Shown piece after piece: positions 10,901 through 24,838 of a stretch of DNA of 64,000 nt; within the stretch, counting starts at the first letter, position 1; each line of letters begins with the position of its first letter. The position numbers were made by a program, and so were the translations under genes. Under the pieces are notes generated by a model. The model was not told the DNA's origin. It was given only the letters and a program-made list of their open reading frames with translations, and ran no database searches. The DNA is from Otis tarda (taxonomy: Eukaryota; Chordata; Aves; Otidiformes; Otididae), in contig CM048557.1 in the NCBI GenBank assembly GCA_026413225.1, positions 18,206,871-18,270,870 of the forward strand, written 5' to 3'.

Positions 10901-13900
10901 AGAAAAGAGATGGGGAATTGTCCTTATCTGTGGCAACAGAGACGAGGCTCCTGTGACCCCTTGTTAGCCTATGCAAAGAAAGATGAAAATTTAGAGATTC
11001 CAGGCTGAGATTTGCTAGTGGCTAATATATGGCTTGCTGGTGACCGGTTGTTGTCCAAGTTGCTGTTGGTGTTGCTGTTGCTGTTGACATGTGTAAGTTA
11101 AGGATCTGGCTAGCACACTTTGTTCTGGAGTGAGATGTAAATGAGGAGAAATTTGTAATTGAAGGATGGCTGCAACCAAACTGCATCCTGTCTTAGTGGC
11201 TGTGCACCACAATCGGGAGTGCCATCGCCATGGGAAGTATCCTAGAAGAGCATCATCGAGCCTTGACAGGTGTCTTGGGGATTAGAGGGCCTTCTCAGAC
11301 AATGTCAGTTTCTTGTTATAGTTGAAAGTACTTTGCCCAGGCTGAGTGAATCAACAGTGACCCTTGGTGGTTAGAAAGACTCAGTGCCTGCTGGTCTGTC
11401 ACAAAAATCTCCTCTAGCTGGTCCAGTTTGCATGGGCTCTTGGTTTTTAATTGGGGGATTTTGACAAGACATGTACATCTCACTCTTAGACGTTTGGGAC
11501 ATCACTTTGATGTGTAAATTCCCATACTGCTGATGTGACCACAGATCCATAGCATTGTCCTGTTCAAAGGAATGCGCAGACACTCATTCCCCATCCCTCA
11601 CTCCATACAAAGAGTTTTGGAAAGAGATGTTCTTTAAGGCCTGTTTGAATTCATAGAGACCAGCTTGGTGAAATTTAGCATCAGGCCACAACCTATCATT
11701 GTTTGTGATTTTCATTAGAGGCATCTGCTGCAGGAGACTTCCTCTCATTGCTGTGCCTTGGTGTATCTATAAGGCGAAGACTCATAGTGAGCTGTTATTC
11801 TGATGGGTGTAGCTGTTATTCTGATAAGTATAACTGATGATGATGGTGATGCTATGTTTTTACAGTTCAGCAATCATTTCTATTCGTTCTTGAACCTGGG
11901 CTGTGCTTCAAAACAGAATTTAAGTAGAGTCACCACCTGTTCATTTTTCAGCCAGACAATCTGCTTTTTTAATCTTTTAATAAAAAAAAAACCCTCTCTG
12001 CAGCAGAAGTCAATTTGTTTCCCTGGCTGGCATCTCATTCCTGGCTCATTTTCTAGCCAAGTGGCATCTCTTCCTTCTCCTCCTCTTTAGATCTTTGCTT
12101 CTGGCTGCTCAGTGTAACACTTAGCACAGGAAGTGGCATCACTGGAAGCTGTGTGTAAACTATTTGAATTGAGTGGTAGTAGGGTGAGAGTGGAGATACG
12201 GACTTGTGAGAAAATAGGATGCATAGGGAGAAGGCATTTCTATGAAATTTTCAACTGGTTCCTGCTCTTCAAAAATAAGTTGTTGTTAATTAATGTATAT
12301 AATACCTCTATATGTTGCTAGAGGTTATACTGAATGTATACATGAAAGGCACAGACATAGTAAATGTGTATAATGGTGATTTCTGGGGCTGTGATTTCTG
12401 GTGCTCAATTTCAGACACTTAAAAGGAGCTACAAAGGGGACTTGAAGTTCCTTGATGGAGTTTCGGGACAAGCATTTGCGGTTGCTGCTATTATTTGAGG
12501 ATACAGTTCTAGTATATGGTCTCTTGCATGTCGCTGTGTTTACATTGTTCGGGAGCAGGACGAAAAAACTCTTGAGACCTTTTCAACCCTCACCTTCAGC
12601 AGTGCTTTGGATGTGCGGACACATACATCAACTGTATATTTATAGAAAAACTGTGGAGAGGTTTGAGTAAAAGTCCATGTTTTCCTCTGATTTTCTTGAA
12701 TGCTACTGCTAGCTGATTTTGGATATAATACAGCTTAGGCAATCATGGAGCTGGCCTGCATGTATCCATTCTTACTAAATTGCATTTAAAGAGGGCTTTG
12801 AGGCTTTTTAACCATCATCTGCTGAATGGTTAAAAAAACCCAACCCTTGTCTTTCACACCAGCAACCATGTGAGTAATTTGGGAAAGCTTCCAAAGAGAC
12901 TTGAAGAACAAGGGTCTTACCACTTCATAATTTGGTGCTAGTTTTCATTATATTTTTTTGCTACCTTTTTTTTTTGCATTTCAGTCTAAACTCTCTCTGC
13001 TGAAGCTGGCTGCAGCATTTTGATCATCGAAGAAAATTAGGAGTTTAAGACTTCACTGTCTGAGATTGGTATTGCAAGCTGCTGTTTATGGTGATCCATT
13101 AAACATGTGTGCATTTGCTGTGGCTCCAGTGCAGAGGTCTACAGAGTCCCATGAAGGTGTCCTGTATTCTGTTTTGAACTGTGATTTTTCAGCCGGATCA
13201 CTTGGAATTTATAATTTTGTTGGGTTTATTTTTTTTTTATATGAATTATGCTGTTGTATGGTAGGGAGCCACTTAACTTTCAAATCTTAGAAATAACACT
13301 TAGACCACAACTAAAATTAAATAAGGAACGGATATGAGAGGAGTGCTTTCACTGGAGATTAAACAAGATAAAATTTTAAGATCCTACAGCGATGTAAAAA
13401 TAATTGTCCAGGAGCTGTCTTTAGGCTTTTAGTGGTGTGAAGTGCTTTTATAGGACATTGCATATGTTAATTATAGAATGAATCATTCGTATTTATGTAA
13501 TGCCTGTTGTCTAAGGGTGTAAAAACACTTAACAAAAGGTTATCAAGTCTTTTGCTCTAATTTCACAGGGAGATGTCTTGCCGTGCATCACAGAGCATGT
13601 CGACGGGGGTAGCTTTTTCCTTGGCGACGTGTGGTCCATCCCCACCACAATTTATAACCCTAGGTAAATTCTCTCTGGGCCTCGTCTCCCTGGTGTGGTA
13701 AGGGCAGGTGACATGTGCCAGCACTGCTCCTGGCACAGAAGTCATGCTGCATCTGTGCCAGGATACTCCTACCAGCTGAAAAGCGTTAGAGCTCCCTGAT
13801 CTCCAGCAGTACCCTGCATTGTGTGGACATTAGTGAAAAAGCTTAAAATTTTTTGGGGAGGAATAATTTTGAGAACTTGTAACCTAGTCAGTTTGGGAGT

Positions 13901-15173
13901 TCAGGTCAAATGTGAGCTGGTGATGTGACACCTGTCAAATGGGATATTTTAGCCATTTGTGTGCTTGAAATCACCCTGTGAATCTTAGCTTTCAAAGAAA
14001 TGGGTAAATGATGAGAGGCACTGTAGCCTTACAAGTCCTCTTACTGGGAGGAGAGCTCATCATTTGGCCTCATATAGACAAATTGATGTGTGGGCTTTCA
14101 TAAAATTGATAGAGTGCCCTTGTAAGCCTGTTGTCCTTGAGGGAGTTCCTGCAGTTTCTCAGCATCTTCAAACAGAACATGACTGGAAGAAATGTCGATT
14201 AAACTGAGGCCCCTCCAGGGCAACGCTTTTGTTTATTACAAAGCACTGATGTATGAAATAACAGTGCTATAATAATCTCTAAATGAACCACGAACTAGGA
14301 GAACATCCACGAGCATTTTATAATGAGGTGTGTGCTCTGAAGTTGCAGTTGGCCAGAATAAATCAATAACCCGTGGAGTGCACTCTTAGTCCTAAATGTG
14401 CGAAAGGCAGTTTTAAGTGGCTCTGCTTTTGAGAGCACAGACTTTAAAACTTCCTGACTCTAGCCATTTTCAATGCCTTAAGTTGTGCACTAAGTAAGTA
14501 GTAATAAATTTCCTGAAAATGTAGTAGGCCTTTCATCTTTATCTGCTGTGACTTATTCAAAGGAAGAAAATAATTACAACTCCTTGTTTCAAGGAACATT
14601 GTTCAGTGTACCGATGTTTAATGACTCTTTGGTTAAAATACCATTCCCAGCTCATCAGTTTTGAGCCATTTGTTATTTGTCAAAACTGCTTAAGAAGGAC
14701 AAAAGAGAAGAATGAGAGAAAGTAGAGTTAGCTCTAAAGTGTACGTTGATTTTTCAGCGCAAAAAGTGGAGAGCAGAGGAATTACTAGCTTTGTTGCTTT
14801 AGACATCTGCAAATAAGTTGTCATATCATCAAGGAGACTGCAGAAGCAAAGAATCTCCCAAACACTTTTGTGGTTAGTGTTCGCTTACCAGTTCACTGTC
14901 TCTGCTAGATGAGTGTCTTCTTGCAAGCCTTCACACTTTTCTGCTTATTGTGATCTTCAGCTGTTCCTTTCCTCCATCCTGTTCCTTCAGACCACAGATG
15001 GCTTCCCATAGCCGACTTGGTGTCTGTTGATTCATCTGTCCCTTTTCCCAGCTCACTTTAATACAGTCCTTTCATTTTGCATCTCTGTATTGCAAGACAC
15101 CTTTTCCTAGGTGTAGTGAATCCTTTCCTTTTGATTGGAAGTGCATAATAGGCTCAGAATACCCCACACCCCC
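7953..15173. other. Unique non-coding DNA, 7.2 kb
   Basis: No exon or transposon is recognised. The plus-strand open frame at 9797-10204 (135 codons) is rich in Phe, Leu, Ser and Pro, as expected of a pyrimidine-rich strand, and has no domain. A (TTGCTG)-like run lies at 11060-11086. Short A or T runs occur near 11985, 12954 and 12969. The stretch at 13570-13760 is more CpG-rich than its surroundings but matches nothing I know. Confidence 0.55.
11060..11086. repeat. Imperfect (TTGCTG)n microsatellite
   Basis: Four to five hexamer-like units of TTGCTG with one TTGGTG variant. It is responsible for a glutamine-rich spurious frame on the minus strand. Confidence 0.7.
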
Positions 15174-15211
15174 ATAATATATATTATATATAATATTAAA
15201 TATATTATATA
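15174..15211. repeat. 38-bp pure A/T tract
   Basis: All 38 bases are A or T, with several overlapping palindromes (for example ATATATTATATATAAT). Such tracts form cruciforms easily and are replication- and assembly-fragile. It directly follows a C-rich CCCCACACCCCC stretch. Confidence 0.8.
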
Positions 15212-18200
15212 CCAAATTAATTCCTTCTCCCTATGGAATTCTCCCCTAAGGGCCTTCTCCCTGGCCCTTCTTGGGCCAGCAGCCTTGCCCCCTTGCTAAC
15301 ACCTCTCTGTTCATGGGGAAGCTTCTTTCTCAGAACCCTCTTTTCAGCAGGGAACTTCGCCATGGTCTCCTGAGAGTAGCAAAGCAAGAGAAGATGATGT
15401 ATATAGCACATCTGCATGGTGCTTTCCTAGGACTAGTGTACTGTGGTCCTACATAAGCCTGCAAATCCTTGGTGGCCACAGCTGAGTTAACTGCCTTAAG
15501 CTTTTCTACTACAGAATATCTGAGAGGGTAGGGAAATGGTCTACTGTGGATACCTGGGATGTCCAGTAGTGTTATAGGCATTAGATTTCAATCAGTTAAG
15601 GGAGGCTGTTCCCCTTCATGTTACTTGAACCAGGTCAGATGGACTGGTCTGCATCCGTGTTACATCCTGCCATGGTCTCTTTTTTGTGCCATGCAAAGGA
15701 AGCTCCTGTTTTTCCTCAGAGCTGTGCCAAAGCCTGTTTCAACTTACCCTGTGCTAACAGGGCATCTGGTACATAAAAGGCAATCCTGGAGTGGTGTTGG
15801 GTAACTACAATGGTCTGATATCTCCTGAGCTTGGAACAGGCTTTGAGCTGGACTGATGGTATGTGCTTAACACTGGCAAGGGTACAGAAAAGTACTTTGT
15901 ACTTAACTGAGAGGCTGCAGCAGATTTTAGTTGTATCCCTGGTGTTGCTGCATACCAGGATATTAAATGTTTCATTAAAAAGTTGCTTCAGTTTTTAGTG
16001 AAACTGTAAGGAGCTCTTATCTACCTACCTAGGATCTGCCTTTAACCAGATTGCTGAGGTTTTCTAGTCCTTTTAAGTTTAAAGGTATATGATGTTTATC
16101 GCAGAGGTGGTGGAAAGTTGCTTCTCATCTAAACAAGTGAATTCCCTAAATGGCACAGATTTCCTACTCCTGGATCCTCATTGGGAGAATGTAAGTCAGA
16201 GCAAAGTTGCTGACAACAAATAAATCAGTTCATGACAGATGAATTTATGATCCATCACAGAAAGTAGAATGGGAGCTGTGATTTATATATTTATTTGCTT
16301 TAATAAATATGAAAAAAAAGGTGTGACATTATTCATAGGAGCCCTGTCAGTGAGTGATGATGGTGCATTCTGTACATATCTGCGGAGGGGAGTAAGTCTT
16401 TCCTGTGAAGAGACTCGTGGATGGTGAGCAGCATTTTAAAGACACCTGTTGCTTTTTAAAAGTGTGTATGTGTATGTAAGGGTTGGTGTTTCTATGATTA
16501 TATACCTTGACAATAAGTATAAGCACGTATGAGTAGCAGACAGGTCACCTGTTTCTCTCAGATGTTTTAGGTGACGTTTTTGTTTTCTTGGCTGTTGGTG
16601 TAAGCAACTGTGCTGTTCTAGTCCATGCTAGTTCTGTCATTTCTGATACAGAATCTCATCACTGATACAGCATACCTGGCATTTAAACATTGACCAGAAA
16701 GCAGAGGAGGTGGAAATTTTTTTTCCCCGCTTGCCATAAGAAAATTAAGTTGCTCCGATGTCTAGAACATCAGATGGGAAACATGCCAGCTCATGAACAC
16801 AGAGTACGTCTGGACTGGAGTGACTTGTTTTATACAGGGTTATGGGTAGGCTGGCATCCTTTTGGGGCTGGTGTGTGCACTCTGTGATGCGCTGTCATTG
16901 GGGAACATTCTGGGGCAAAGCATTCCTCTTGGGGAAGAATGGCAGAATCATTTTCCGTGTCCTGGATGTATGTTCTGGTATGTGGGCAGCATACCTGTCT
17001 GTTGCAAGGGTTTTGGGATGGGAAGGAGTAGGAAAGTGGGCTGCCTTCTCTTAGAAGCCTGTAAACCCCAAACATAGGCTCTGGTGCCTAGCTTTGCGTT
17101 TTTTGCACTGTTGCTGAATTACAAATTGAGAAATATCTGTGATACTGTACCACACCAAGAATGGAAGATACGAATTCATGTCTTCAGCTGCATGCTACAC
17201 TTGATTTAAGTTCTCATACCCAGGTTTCTTGATAAAAATATATAGTACATTTAACCTGAGTTTTCCTAAATCTGAGGGAATTTGGTATTTTTGGCTCATC
17301 TATGTTTGTAGCCACATAACCTGAATGGAAGAGAAGGTATGGGAAAGTTGCAAGGTGTTGGAAAGTGGAGACAACAGAAAAATCATGTGCTAGGAGTCAC
17401 TCTACAGGAATTACACAAAATCTAGGGCTTATTTCCTCTGTGCTTAACTGGGATAAAGCTGTTTAGCTTCATTGATATCAGCTGTAGCAGCAGTCAGTAA
17501 TGATCTGGTCTTTTATTTGGGAGAGGAGGAAGAGGAAATAGAACAACCATCTTTATTGAAAGGAGAAGAGGATGCTTTTGTTCAAAAGGAATGATCTCAA
17601 ACAATAGGGAACTTTTCAGCTGATGTCTTAACATATTTTTGGGTCGCCTTCAACAGCTGTTGTCAGGTAATGATCACAGCAAAATCCCTCTGAGCTGATT
17701 CTGCAGTTTCTTGAGAGCTGCCATTCACAGATATTTCTTCTTGGAGCATCTTTAGCAGAGACATTAAACATCATAATGTGTCTTGAGACTCTGCAGTCTT
17801 TCAGATGCTAGTACTCTGCTGGTGTGGTTCAGCAGCAGGACTGCTCGTTACCTCGCCTTGTCTCTCGCTCGAGGTGTGTAACCACTGAAGTGCCTTTATT
17901 AAATAGCAAACAAAAGGCAGGGATTGGTACTTGGAGAGCAAATCAGGCCATGGGACCAGTAGCCTTCAGCTGTGACAGCCTCTCAGCACTGTCCGCTGCA
18001 GCAGCCAGGGCTGTATCACACATGTGAGACCAACACATCTGGACCCTCCTCGTGTATTTTTCCTGTAATGCCTTCTGGTATTCTGTGTCTTTATACCCAG
18101 CACCATTTACTGGCCTGCTATCTGCTGGGCTTAGAGAGAGAGAAAGCATGTGCTACCCCTCTGGCATGAAATGGGACATTTAACAGGGATGGTTTCTAGC

Positions 18201-19094
18201 TCTGATGCATAGTTTTATCATCAGCAGTGCAACTGAAGTTAGGGAGAGTGAGTGCTGTTTTAATTCTTGATTTGCAACCAGTTTGAAGGCTTAGGGCTTG
18301 TAGGGCAGATTTAAGATGTAGCTCTTTATAATAAAAATAATGAGGACATATCCACCTGTTCCTTCTGTGTCCAGATTTGAGCTGACTATATATCCTATTT
18401 CATGGAGCACTTATTTCCTGGGGAATGATTTCTGTTATTGCCACTGTTAATAAGATATATGCTGCTTAGGGATCAGTCGCAAATGGCTGAAATACCTACA
18501 ATGTCTCTTAGGCATCAAAAATCAACACACAAATCTTATTTATAAATTTTGTTTTGTGAAATCTAATCTTTTGCACACTAGAGCACACGTTACACTCGGC
18601 TTATCTGAAATGTCCCTGGACAACTCCAGTAGGGACAGCAATGGGTGAACTTAATGGATAGGCGAGCTGTGGCTCATGTTTTATGTGCTTTATGGAGGGG
18701 TGCTCCCCTGCTTGCTCTACCAGAGCTTTAAAACAGTGGAGCAGGCTCGCCTGGCTTCTGCCTTCTGTACTAACTGAAAAGAGGTGGCTTCTGAATTGCA
18801 TTACCTTTTGCAATAACATTTGTAAAGGACTTAAATGACACATTTACAGTCACTCTCTTCTTTAAATTTAAATCTTCCCTATTCAGATAGTCACAGCTCA
18901 AAAGTCCTGCTCAAGGCAAAAGCACGCCATAAAAACCTAATGCAAGATAAATGGGCCCTCCTGGCTGCTGAGTGATGAGGACTGGATCTATTTGAATAGT
19001 TCACACAGACTGCATTTTTCCTTGCCTTTAGGCATCTCTTAGAGATCGTTCATTTTCTCTTTTTATGTTGTTCCGTCTTCATGGTTATTAGACT

Positions 19095-19129
<35 letters not shown>

Positions 19130-22017
19130 ACCAACACTTATCTAAGGTGCAGATGCTACCATAACTTAGGATCTGTTGAGTTTCCCTAGCAGCTTTGACC
19201 AGGGTTGTTGTACACCTACATGTGTGGTTTAGTAGCTGGTTTTGCAATTGACACCAGCTCCTCAGCATAGGAGTACTGGCAATATAAAGATAGGTGTTGT
19301 GGGTGTACCTCTCTTTATAGTGAAGAGTAATCTTGGAAATTATTAATGCTGGCAGGCTGACTGCCAGAGTTCATGTAGCTCCTCAAATCTGCTGGGGTGG
19401 GAAGATGAAGAAAGTCAGTGTTGGGAGGAGCCAGCTAATCAGTGCTTTCTGAGCAGTGAAGAACTCTGTGTACACTTAATATCTTTCTTGCCTTGACATC
19501 TCATTTCATGCCAATATTATGGGAGGAAGATTATTGGAATTCAGCATGAGTGGCTCCTTTACAGTTCTGTAAAAACTCTGAAGTTTCTAATTGCTAATCA
19601 CTAGTGAAAAATGTGACCAGTAATTTAAAATCCTAATAATTGTGCTTTCTCAGACTCATGTGTTCACAAAATAATGTTATAAAAACTGATACGGTACCTG
19701 TAACAGAGTGCATTTTTGTTTTACGTACACGTGGCCTTGCACACTCTTAGTGCTCACGTGGGTGCTTTTGATGAAGCAGGCAGCTGTCTTTGAACTATTT
19801 GAAAATTGAACAGATGCATGACTCTGCTACACATCAGCTTAGTGCAAGGCATCCCTCCTGAGCAACATAAATCAGGAGTCTTCAGGAGCAACTACACGGT
19901 GCTAGACTTCTCATTTCCTCATTTATCTTTCCCACATTGTACCCCCCTGGGGCGGATAATATTTTGATGGGTGAATAAAGTACAGTTAACTTTAACATTA
20001 TCATCAGTCATTGTGACAAAGGAGGACAAGTAGTCTTTGTACCTAGTCTTGCCACTTGTTTAGTCATCAAATCCTTTGCAAAATGAGTGTAAAACACTAC
20101 TTTATTAAGGCTATGGTTCTATGATACAGGTGTTTTGAGAGCAATACCTGTTTTAGCTACTGCCGCCACTACCTTGGGCCCCTCAGGCGCAGCAGCATCT
20201 CCATCCATTGTTCTGTGCAACTGCACGTGCTGCCACCCTGCCCAGGGCACCAACCCGGCTCACCTCTTTAGAGAAAAAACAACAGAAAACACATTTTGGG
20301 GAAGGGAGGTAGTGCGAGGGTAGTTTTTCTAGAGCTGCCTCAGTTCCCCAGTCCTGTTCACTGCCTGGCTTTGTGAAGAGCTGACCTGGCACCCACTGGG
20401 AGGAGTGGGCTGGGCTGAGGGTGGGCATACCCATCGGGTGGGAGAAGGGGTGGAACGGTTTTAAGCTAGCATTTTCAAAAAGCTATGAATTGTACTGGGA
20501 AACTAAAACCTAGTGTCGTAACCTGCGTAAGTTTTGGTAGTGCTTCAGCACTGAGGACATAGAGGATCTTTTGCCGACAGCTTTCATAACAGTCCCTTTG
20601 TTTTTTTCCTGGTTGAGACTCCTTCTTGAAGGGAAAAATATCATCACAAGAAGCAGGGTGTGTTGCACAGCAGCAGGGCACAGTGAGGATGTGGGGCCAG
20701 CACTGTCAGGGGAGTGTGCAGTTCAAGGGCTTGCTCTGGGTCTGCTGCCCAGCTGAGAATTCAGGCAGCGCCAACTAATTTTTATCAAGTGTCTTTTTCA
20801 ACAGTAGCCTTTCACAGTGACATAGTACGAAGAATTCTTCAAATAAATTTCCTCCTCTTTTTGCTTTCAGAAAGCCACTGTAGATGTGTCAGATTATGGC
20901 TGTGCTTTTCAAAGGGATTACTGTACCTCACAGAGGGGTAGATTATTCACTGTCTATTGACCTTGGGTTTTCATTTTATTTTTTCATTTGAACTATCATC
21001 TTCCTCAAGCATAGGCAATTTTCTTGCTTGCTCCTTGGGTGAATGTGCTGTGATGACAATCTTTAATCTGGTAGGAAAACGAAATGTCCTGCTTCCCCAG
21101 ACTTCCTCCTGGGTAGCATTACTTTGTGCTCACTTATGTTCTCTATGTGCAGAAACACTTAGGAGCCCATGCAGCAGAAAAAATTTCCGAAATAGTGCCC
21201 CTTTATAATATGTTAGGAGTGCAGGTCAGGATTTGGCAACTGATTTCCAGGAGGCCCCAGTGAAGAAGAACTGTTTATCTGGCCATGTAATTTGTTTGTG
21301 TTGTTCACAAATCTCATTCTTATGCTAAAAAGGCATGAGAATGAAAAGAAACCTTCTGTGATAGGTTTGGAAGTTTTATAGACTATTCTAAGAGGACAAG
21401 TAAGAAGGGATCGGGCCAAAGCAGAAGGCAGTAATTAATGGTATAAAGAAGGTAAATAGGGTGAATACAGGCACCTGATTGCCTGACACAAGGGACGCTC
21501 AGTGAAAATAAGAAACTGGAAAACAATGTGAAGAAATTCATAGTCCTGCAAAGCAATTGGCCTCTGAAGCTCCTCACCAGCACCAGATAAGGAGGCCAAA
21601 TATTTAGGACTCAGGAAGTCACTAAACCGTGCTGGATAACAGGCTTATCAGATGAATAATGGGGAATACTATGTCTCGCCAAGGCTGTAGGAAGGGATAC
21701 AGGGAAAAGGGATACAGTCTCCTGGGTTTCAGAGTCTGGGCTAAAGTCTTGCTGCTATGGATTCAGAGGACTCTTCTGGGGAGTAGGTTATGCCCTATTT
21801 GAAGAGCTCTGGGATCTGCTCATGGTAGCTGCTGGTGGAGGCAGAGTGCTTCCCAGGACAGAAGACTTCCCAGGATCGCTTGTCAGCAAGCAGCAGGGTA
21901 AGGATGAAAAAGCCTGGGATCCACCACTTCCTTTGCCACTGTCTCAGAGACAATCAAGGAACATGTGTCCTCCCCTGTCTGAGCATAAGTCAAGCAAGAA
22001 AGTCAAGCAAAACCAGT
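15212..22017. other. Unique non-coding DNA, 6.8 kb
   Basis: No exon or transposon is recognised apart from the poly(A) tract at 19096-19125. A GC-richer patch at about 20160-20440 resembles no family I can name. All open frames are short and lack domains. Confidence 0.55.
19096..19125 (+). repeat. Pure 30-nt poly(A) tract
   Basis: Thirty uninterrupted A. No AATAAA or recognisable transcript end is visible just upstream. It may be a simple-repeat expansion or the tail of a short retroposed transcript. Confidence 0.85.
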
Positions 22018-22105
22018 AAGGTGACCTGATCTAGCTGGACCTGCTTTGAGCAAGGGGTTGAGCTAGGTAACTTCAGAGGTCCCTTCCAACCTAAATAATT
22101 TCACA
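22018..22105 (+). mobile_element. CR1 3' UTR scrap
   Basis: About 85 bp match the CR1 3' UTR in order: GTGACCTGATCTAGCTGGAC, then GGGGTTGAGCTAGGTAAC, then GAGGTCCCTTCCAACCTAAA. The octamer tail is absent or decayed after AATTTCACA. This is a severely 5'-truncated, old copy. Confidence 0.8.
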
Positions 22106-24739
22106 CATCTGAGCCTCTGACTTACCACAATGCCTTGGAAACGCTACAGCTGCAACTGCTTGCTTGTGACTAGGTTTGGGCTTTCGTTTTTGTTTTGTTT
22201 CTTTGTTGTTCTTTTGAAGGATACCCAACTTGGGTCTCTCAGATAAGCCAGGTAAGTCAGCCACTACGTCCCTTGCCTCCTGTTGCTATTGAGGGAAAAG
22301 AGCTTGTCTACTCAAAGGAAGGGAGACAGCTAGCTGAGAGGCCTTGACCTTCCCTTTCCCATTCCCCACCATGACTTTCTTTTCTTTTGATGCACATTTT
22401 TTTCTGAATGCTTTCTCTGGAACAGGAACATTTACCAACTGAGCCATGTCAGACTTGCCATACTCTTTACTTTCTGCACATTCTTTCTTCCTCTCCCCTT
22501 TTCCCTTCTCTATCCCTTGTAACTATGCTAATCAACTAAATTAATATTAATTCTTGAATAGCAAGTGTTGAAATCTGTGGAATTGTCTTGTGCTGCTTTG
22601 TGTGTCTGGACAGCGTGTAATAACAGCTGACCAGGTTTTGAAATACTGAGCACTGATTGTTGAATAGAGCAACCTGGTTTAAGGGAGTGGTGTTAATCTG
22701 CTAAGGACAAGCACAGGTTGGAACCAGAATGGGTTTGAGCAGCATTTTCCATCCTGGCTGATTAAGTCTTTAAGGATTTCTGCCCCAAAGAGAGTAAAAA
22801 AAAAAAAAGAGAGAGAGATTTGTGTGCCTAGATGGGGGTATTTTAGGCACCGGAATTTCCACGTTGAAGCTCATTGTTTCTGAATCAGCCCGCAGAAGAC
22901 CCTATGGCCAGTTTCTGTCTGGCCATAAAATCCAGCCTTTGAAGCAAATAATGCAGCACAAGACCCATCATGTGCTCTCACCATATGGCACGACAGAGCA
23001 TTTTGCTGTGGCAAATCAGTATAATCAGCCCTGCAATACCCTGCCTCCTTCCTGTATAGTACAGTTTAATACACAGCAGAGAGGAGTTAGCTTCTCAGTG
23101 AAGATTTGGAAGAAAAACATTGGCCTTGCTGGAGATGCATGGGCAGCGATTATGAGTGTGCCTGATCCTGCGTATTTCTCCAGTCCTTTCTGCATGTGCA
23201 CCAGGGGAAAGCTTGGCAAGCGTTTGCCTGCATTGAGATTCTGAACCAGACTCACAGCCATTGCAAATGGATGATCTCAGTCTCTGGCTAAGCTGGCTGT
23301 GATGAATTGAAGCCCTTGAGACAGAAGACTAAACAGATGCAAGTGACCTTAACTGACACAGAAGTGAAGCCTTATCTGCATCAAAGAGGGGGTTCAGCTC
23401 ATCATTGTCTGCTCTTATAAACAGCAGAAAAGGAGAAAGGCACAGAAACTAGCCCAGGTAAAGTTTACCAAAAAAAGGCAGCTAGCAAGAAGCCTGGCCA
23501 ATTTTTTGTTCTTATTTTTTGTTTAAAATACAACAACCAGAAGGCTAACAAACATCGAACATATCATGTGCCTCAGATAGGGTGTTTTTTTTTTTTAGCT
23601 ATTCTTCCTTCAAGTGCTCTTTCCCTTCGCAAGAACAGTCTTTGCTCTGTGCCCGTTTGGGTTTTGCGCTCTTTTCTATCTTCTTACCATCCCCGTTCAG
23701 TATTTCAGCTTCTGCCGTTACTTTCTCTGTGCCCTGATGTGTTTAGGGCCTGGTTCTGCATACAGATGGAGCAGTGGGTCGTTACCCAGGTTACTGGGTT
23801 GATCAGTCAGCACTGGGCACTGCAGGCTATCCTTTCTTCGCAGGTGAGAAAAGAAAAACTTCCTTTTCTGTCACCAGCATGCTGAGGCCTTACTTCAGAG
23901 AAACTAGAGGAATTCTCACAAGTTTCCAGGTGCAGAAATTGTCTCTCACTGCACGTGCCTGTATTGTGCCTAGCAGAACAGGATGTTGAACTTGACTGGA
24001 GGTGCTGAGTATAATCAAGGTAGGAAATACTAAGTGTTACTTTTCAGGCCAGAAATATGTTTGGGACATGCATGTGGTCTTCTGTGTGTTGATGGAAGCT
24101 GTTCTTGAGTTTACACAGGGTGAGGTGTGGAGACCAGCAGGAAAGCTTGGTTTGTGTCTTGTCTCTGCACGTATGTAAAAGCAGCAGCCTTGTAGGAATC
24201 ACTGCAATACCAAAGCTGGAATGCAAGTAATTATGCATGGTGGTAACTTCAAATTTTTGAATAGTCTCATTGCCTTCAGAATCTTCCCACAGGCATAAAA
24301 TTTGCCTCAGATGTAAGGATTTTCAGAAATGTTCTTCTATTTAATGTGTACAGTAGAAACTGTAGTTTAATTTTGGGGCTATCCGCCCTGTGGCTGCTGG
24401 AGACTGGTGCTTATCTCCCTGATAATGGTAGCATAAGCAGTACTTTCCTGTGTTTCCTTGGATAACTGGCTTGCTGGCAAAGGCAAAGAGGGAAAGCAGA
24501 GGATAGAAATGAAACATGAACAAGACTGTGTTCAAAGTGGAATAAAAAATATGTTAAAGGATAGGAGTGTCATCCTTTCCCTCTGTGATTGATTGCTCTT
24601 CAGCACGTGGTCATGCAAGAGCAGGTCTATAACTCTTACACTGTGTGCTTTCCAGCACCCTTGATCTGAAGACCTCAAAGAGCACCATGAACTGAGATGA
24701 GTTGAATCTGTGGCAATTCTGTGACAGAGATGCAATTAT
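22106..24739. other. Unique non-coding DNA, 2.6 kb
   Basis: No gene is recognised. It holds an A13 run followed by (GA)n at 22796-22819 and a T12 run at 23585-23596. The 140-codon plus frame at 22822-23244 starts right after the GA repeat. It shows no domain and no splice or promoter context. Confidence 0.55.
22796..22819. repeat. A13 + (GA)n tract
   Basis: Thirteen A followed by about five GA units and a final A. Confidence 0.8.
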
Positions 24740-24838
24740 CTTTGTTCTACTGATGAAACTGAGGAAGAAAAATTCAGGTCCTTACCCAGAATCAGTAAGT
24801 CATTGACAAAGGTAGGAAATGAAGGGGAGTTCTGACTC
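24740..24838 (-). mobile_element. MIR-like SINE fossil
   Basis: The plus strand shows the landmarks of a reversed MIR/CORE-SINE in order: CTGATGAAACTGAGGAAG, then CCTTACCCAGAATCAGTAAG, then AGTTCTGACTCCCAGT. Many substitutions and small gaps separate it from the remembered MIR consensus, as expected of an element older than the amniote radiation. A profile search is required to confirm it. Confidence 0.45.

Noticed and set aside
20160-20440. GC-richer patch considered as an LTR
   Set aside because: No TG/CA ends with a flanking duplication, no TATA and poly(A) pairing, and no wording shared with the three LTRs in the window.
22822-23244. 140-codon plus-strand open frame after a GA repeat
   Set aside because: No recognisable domain, no promoter or splice context, and a mixed composition as expected of chance.
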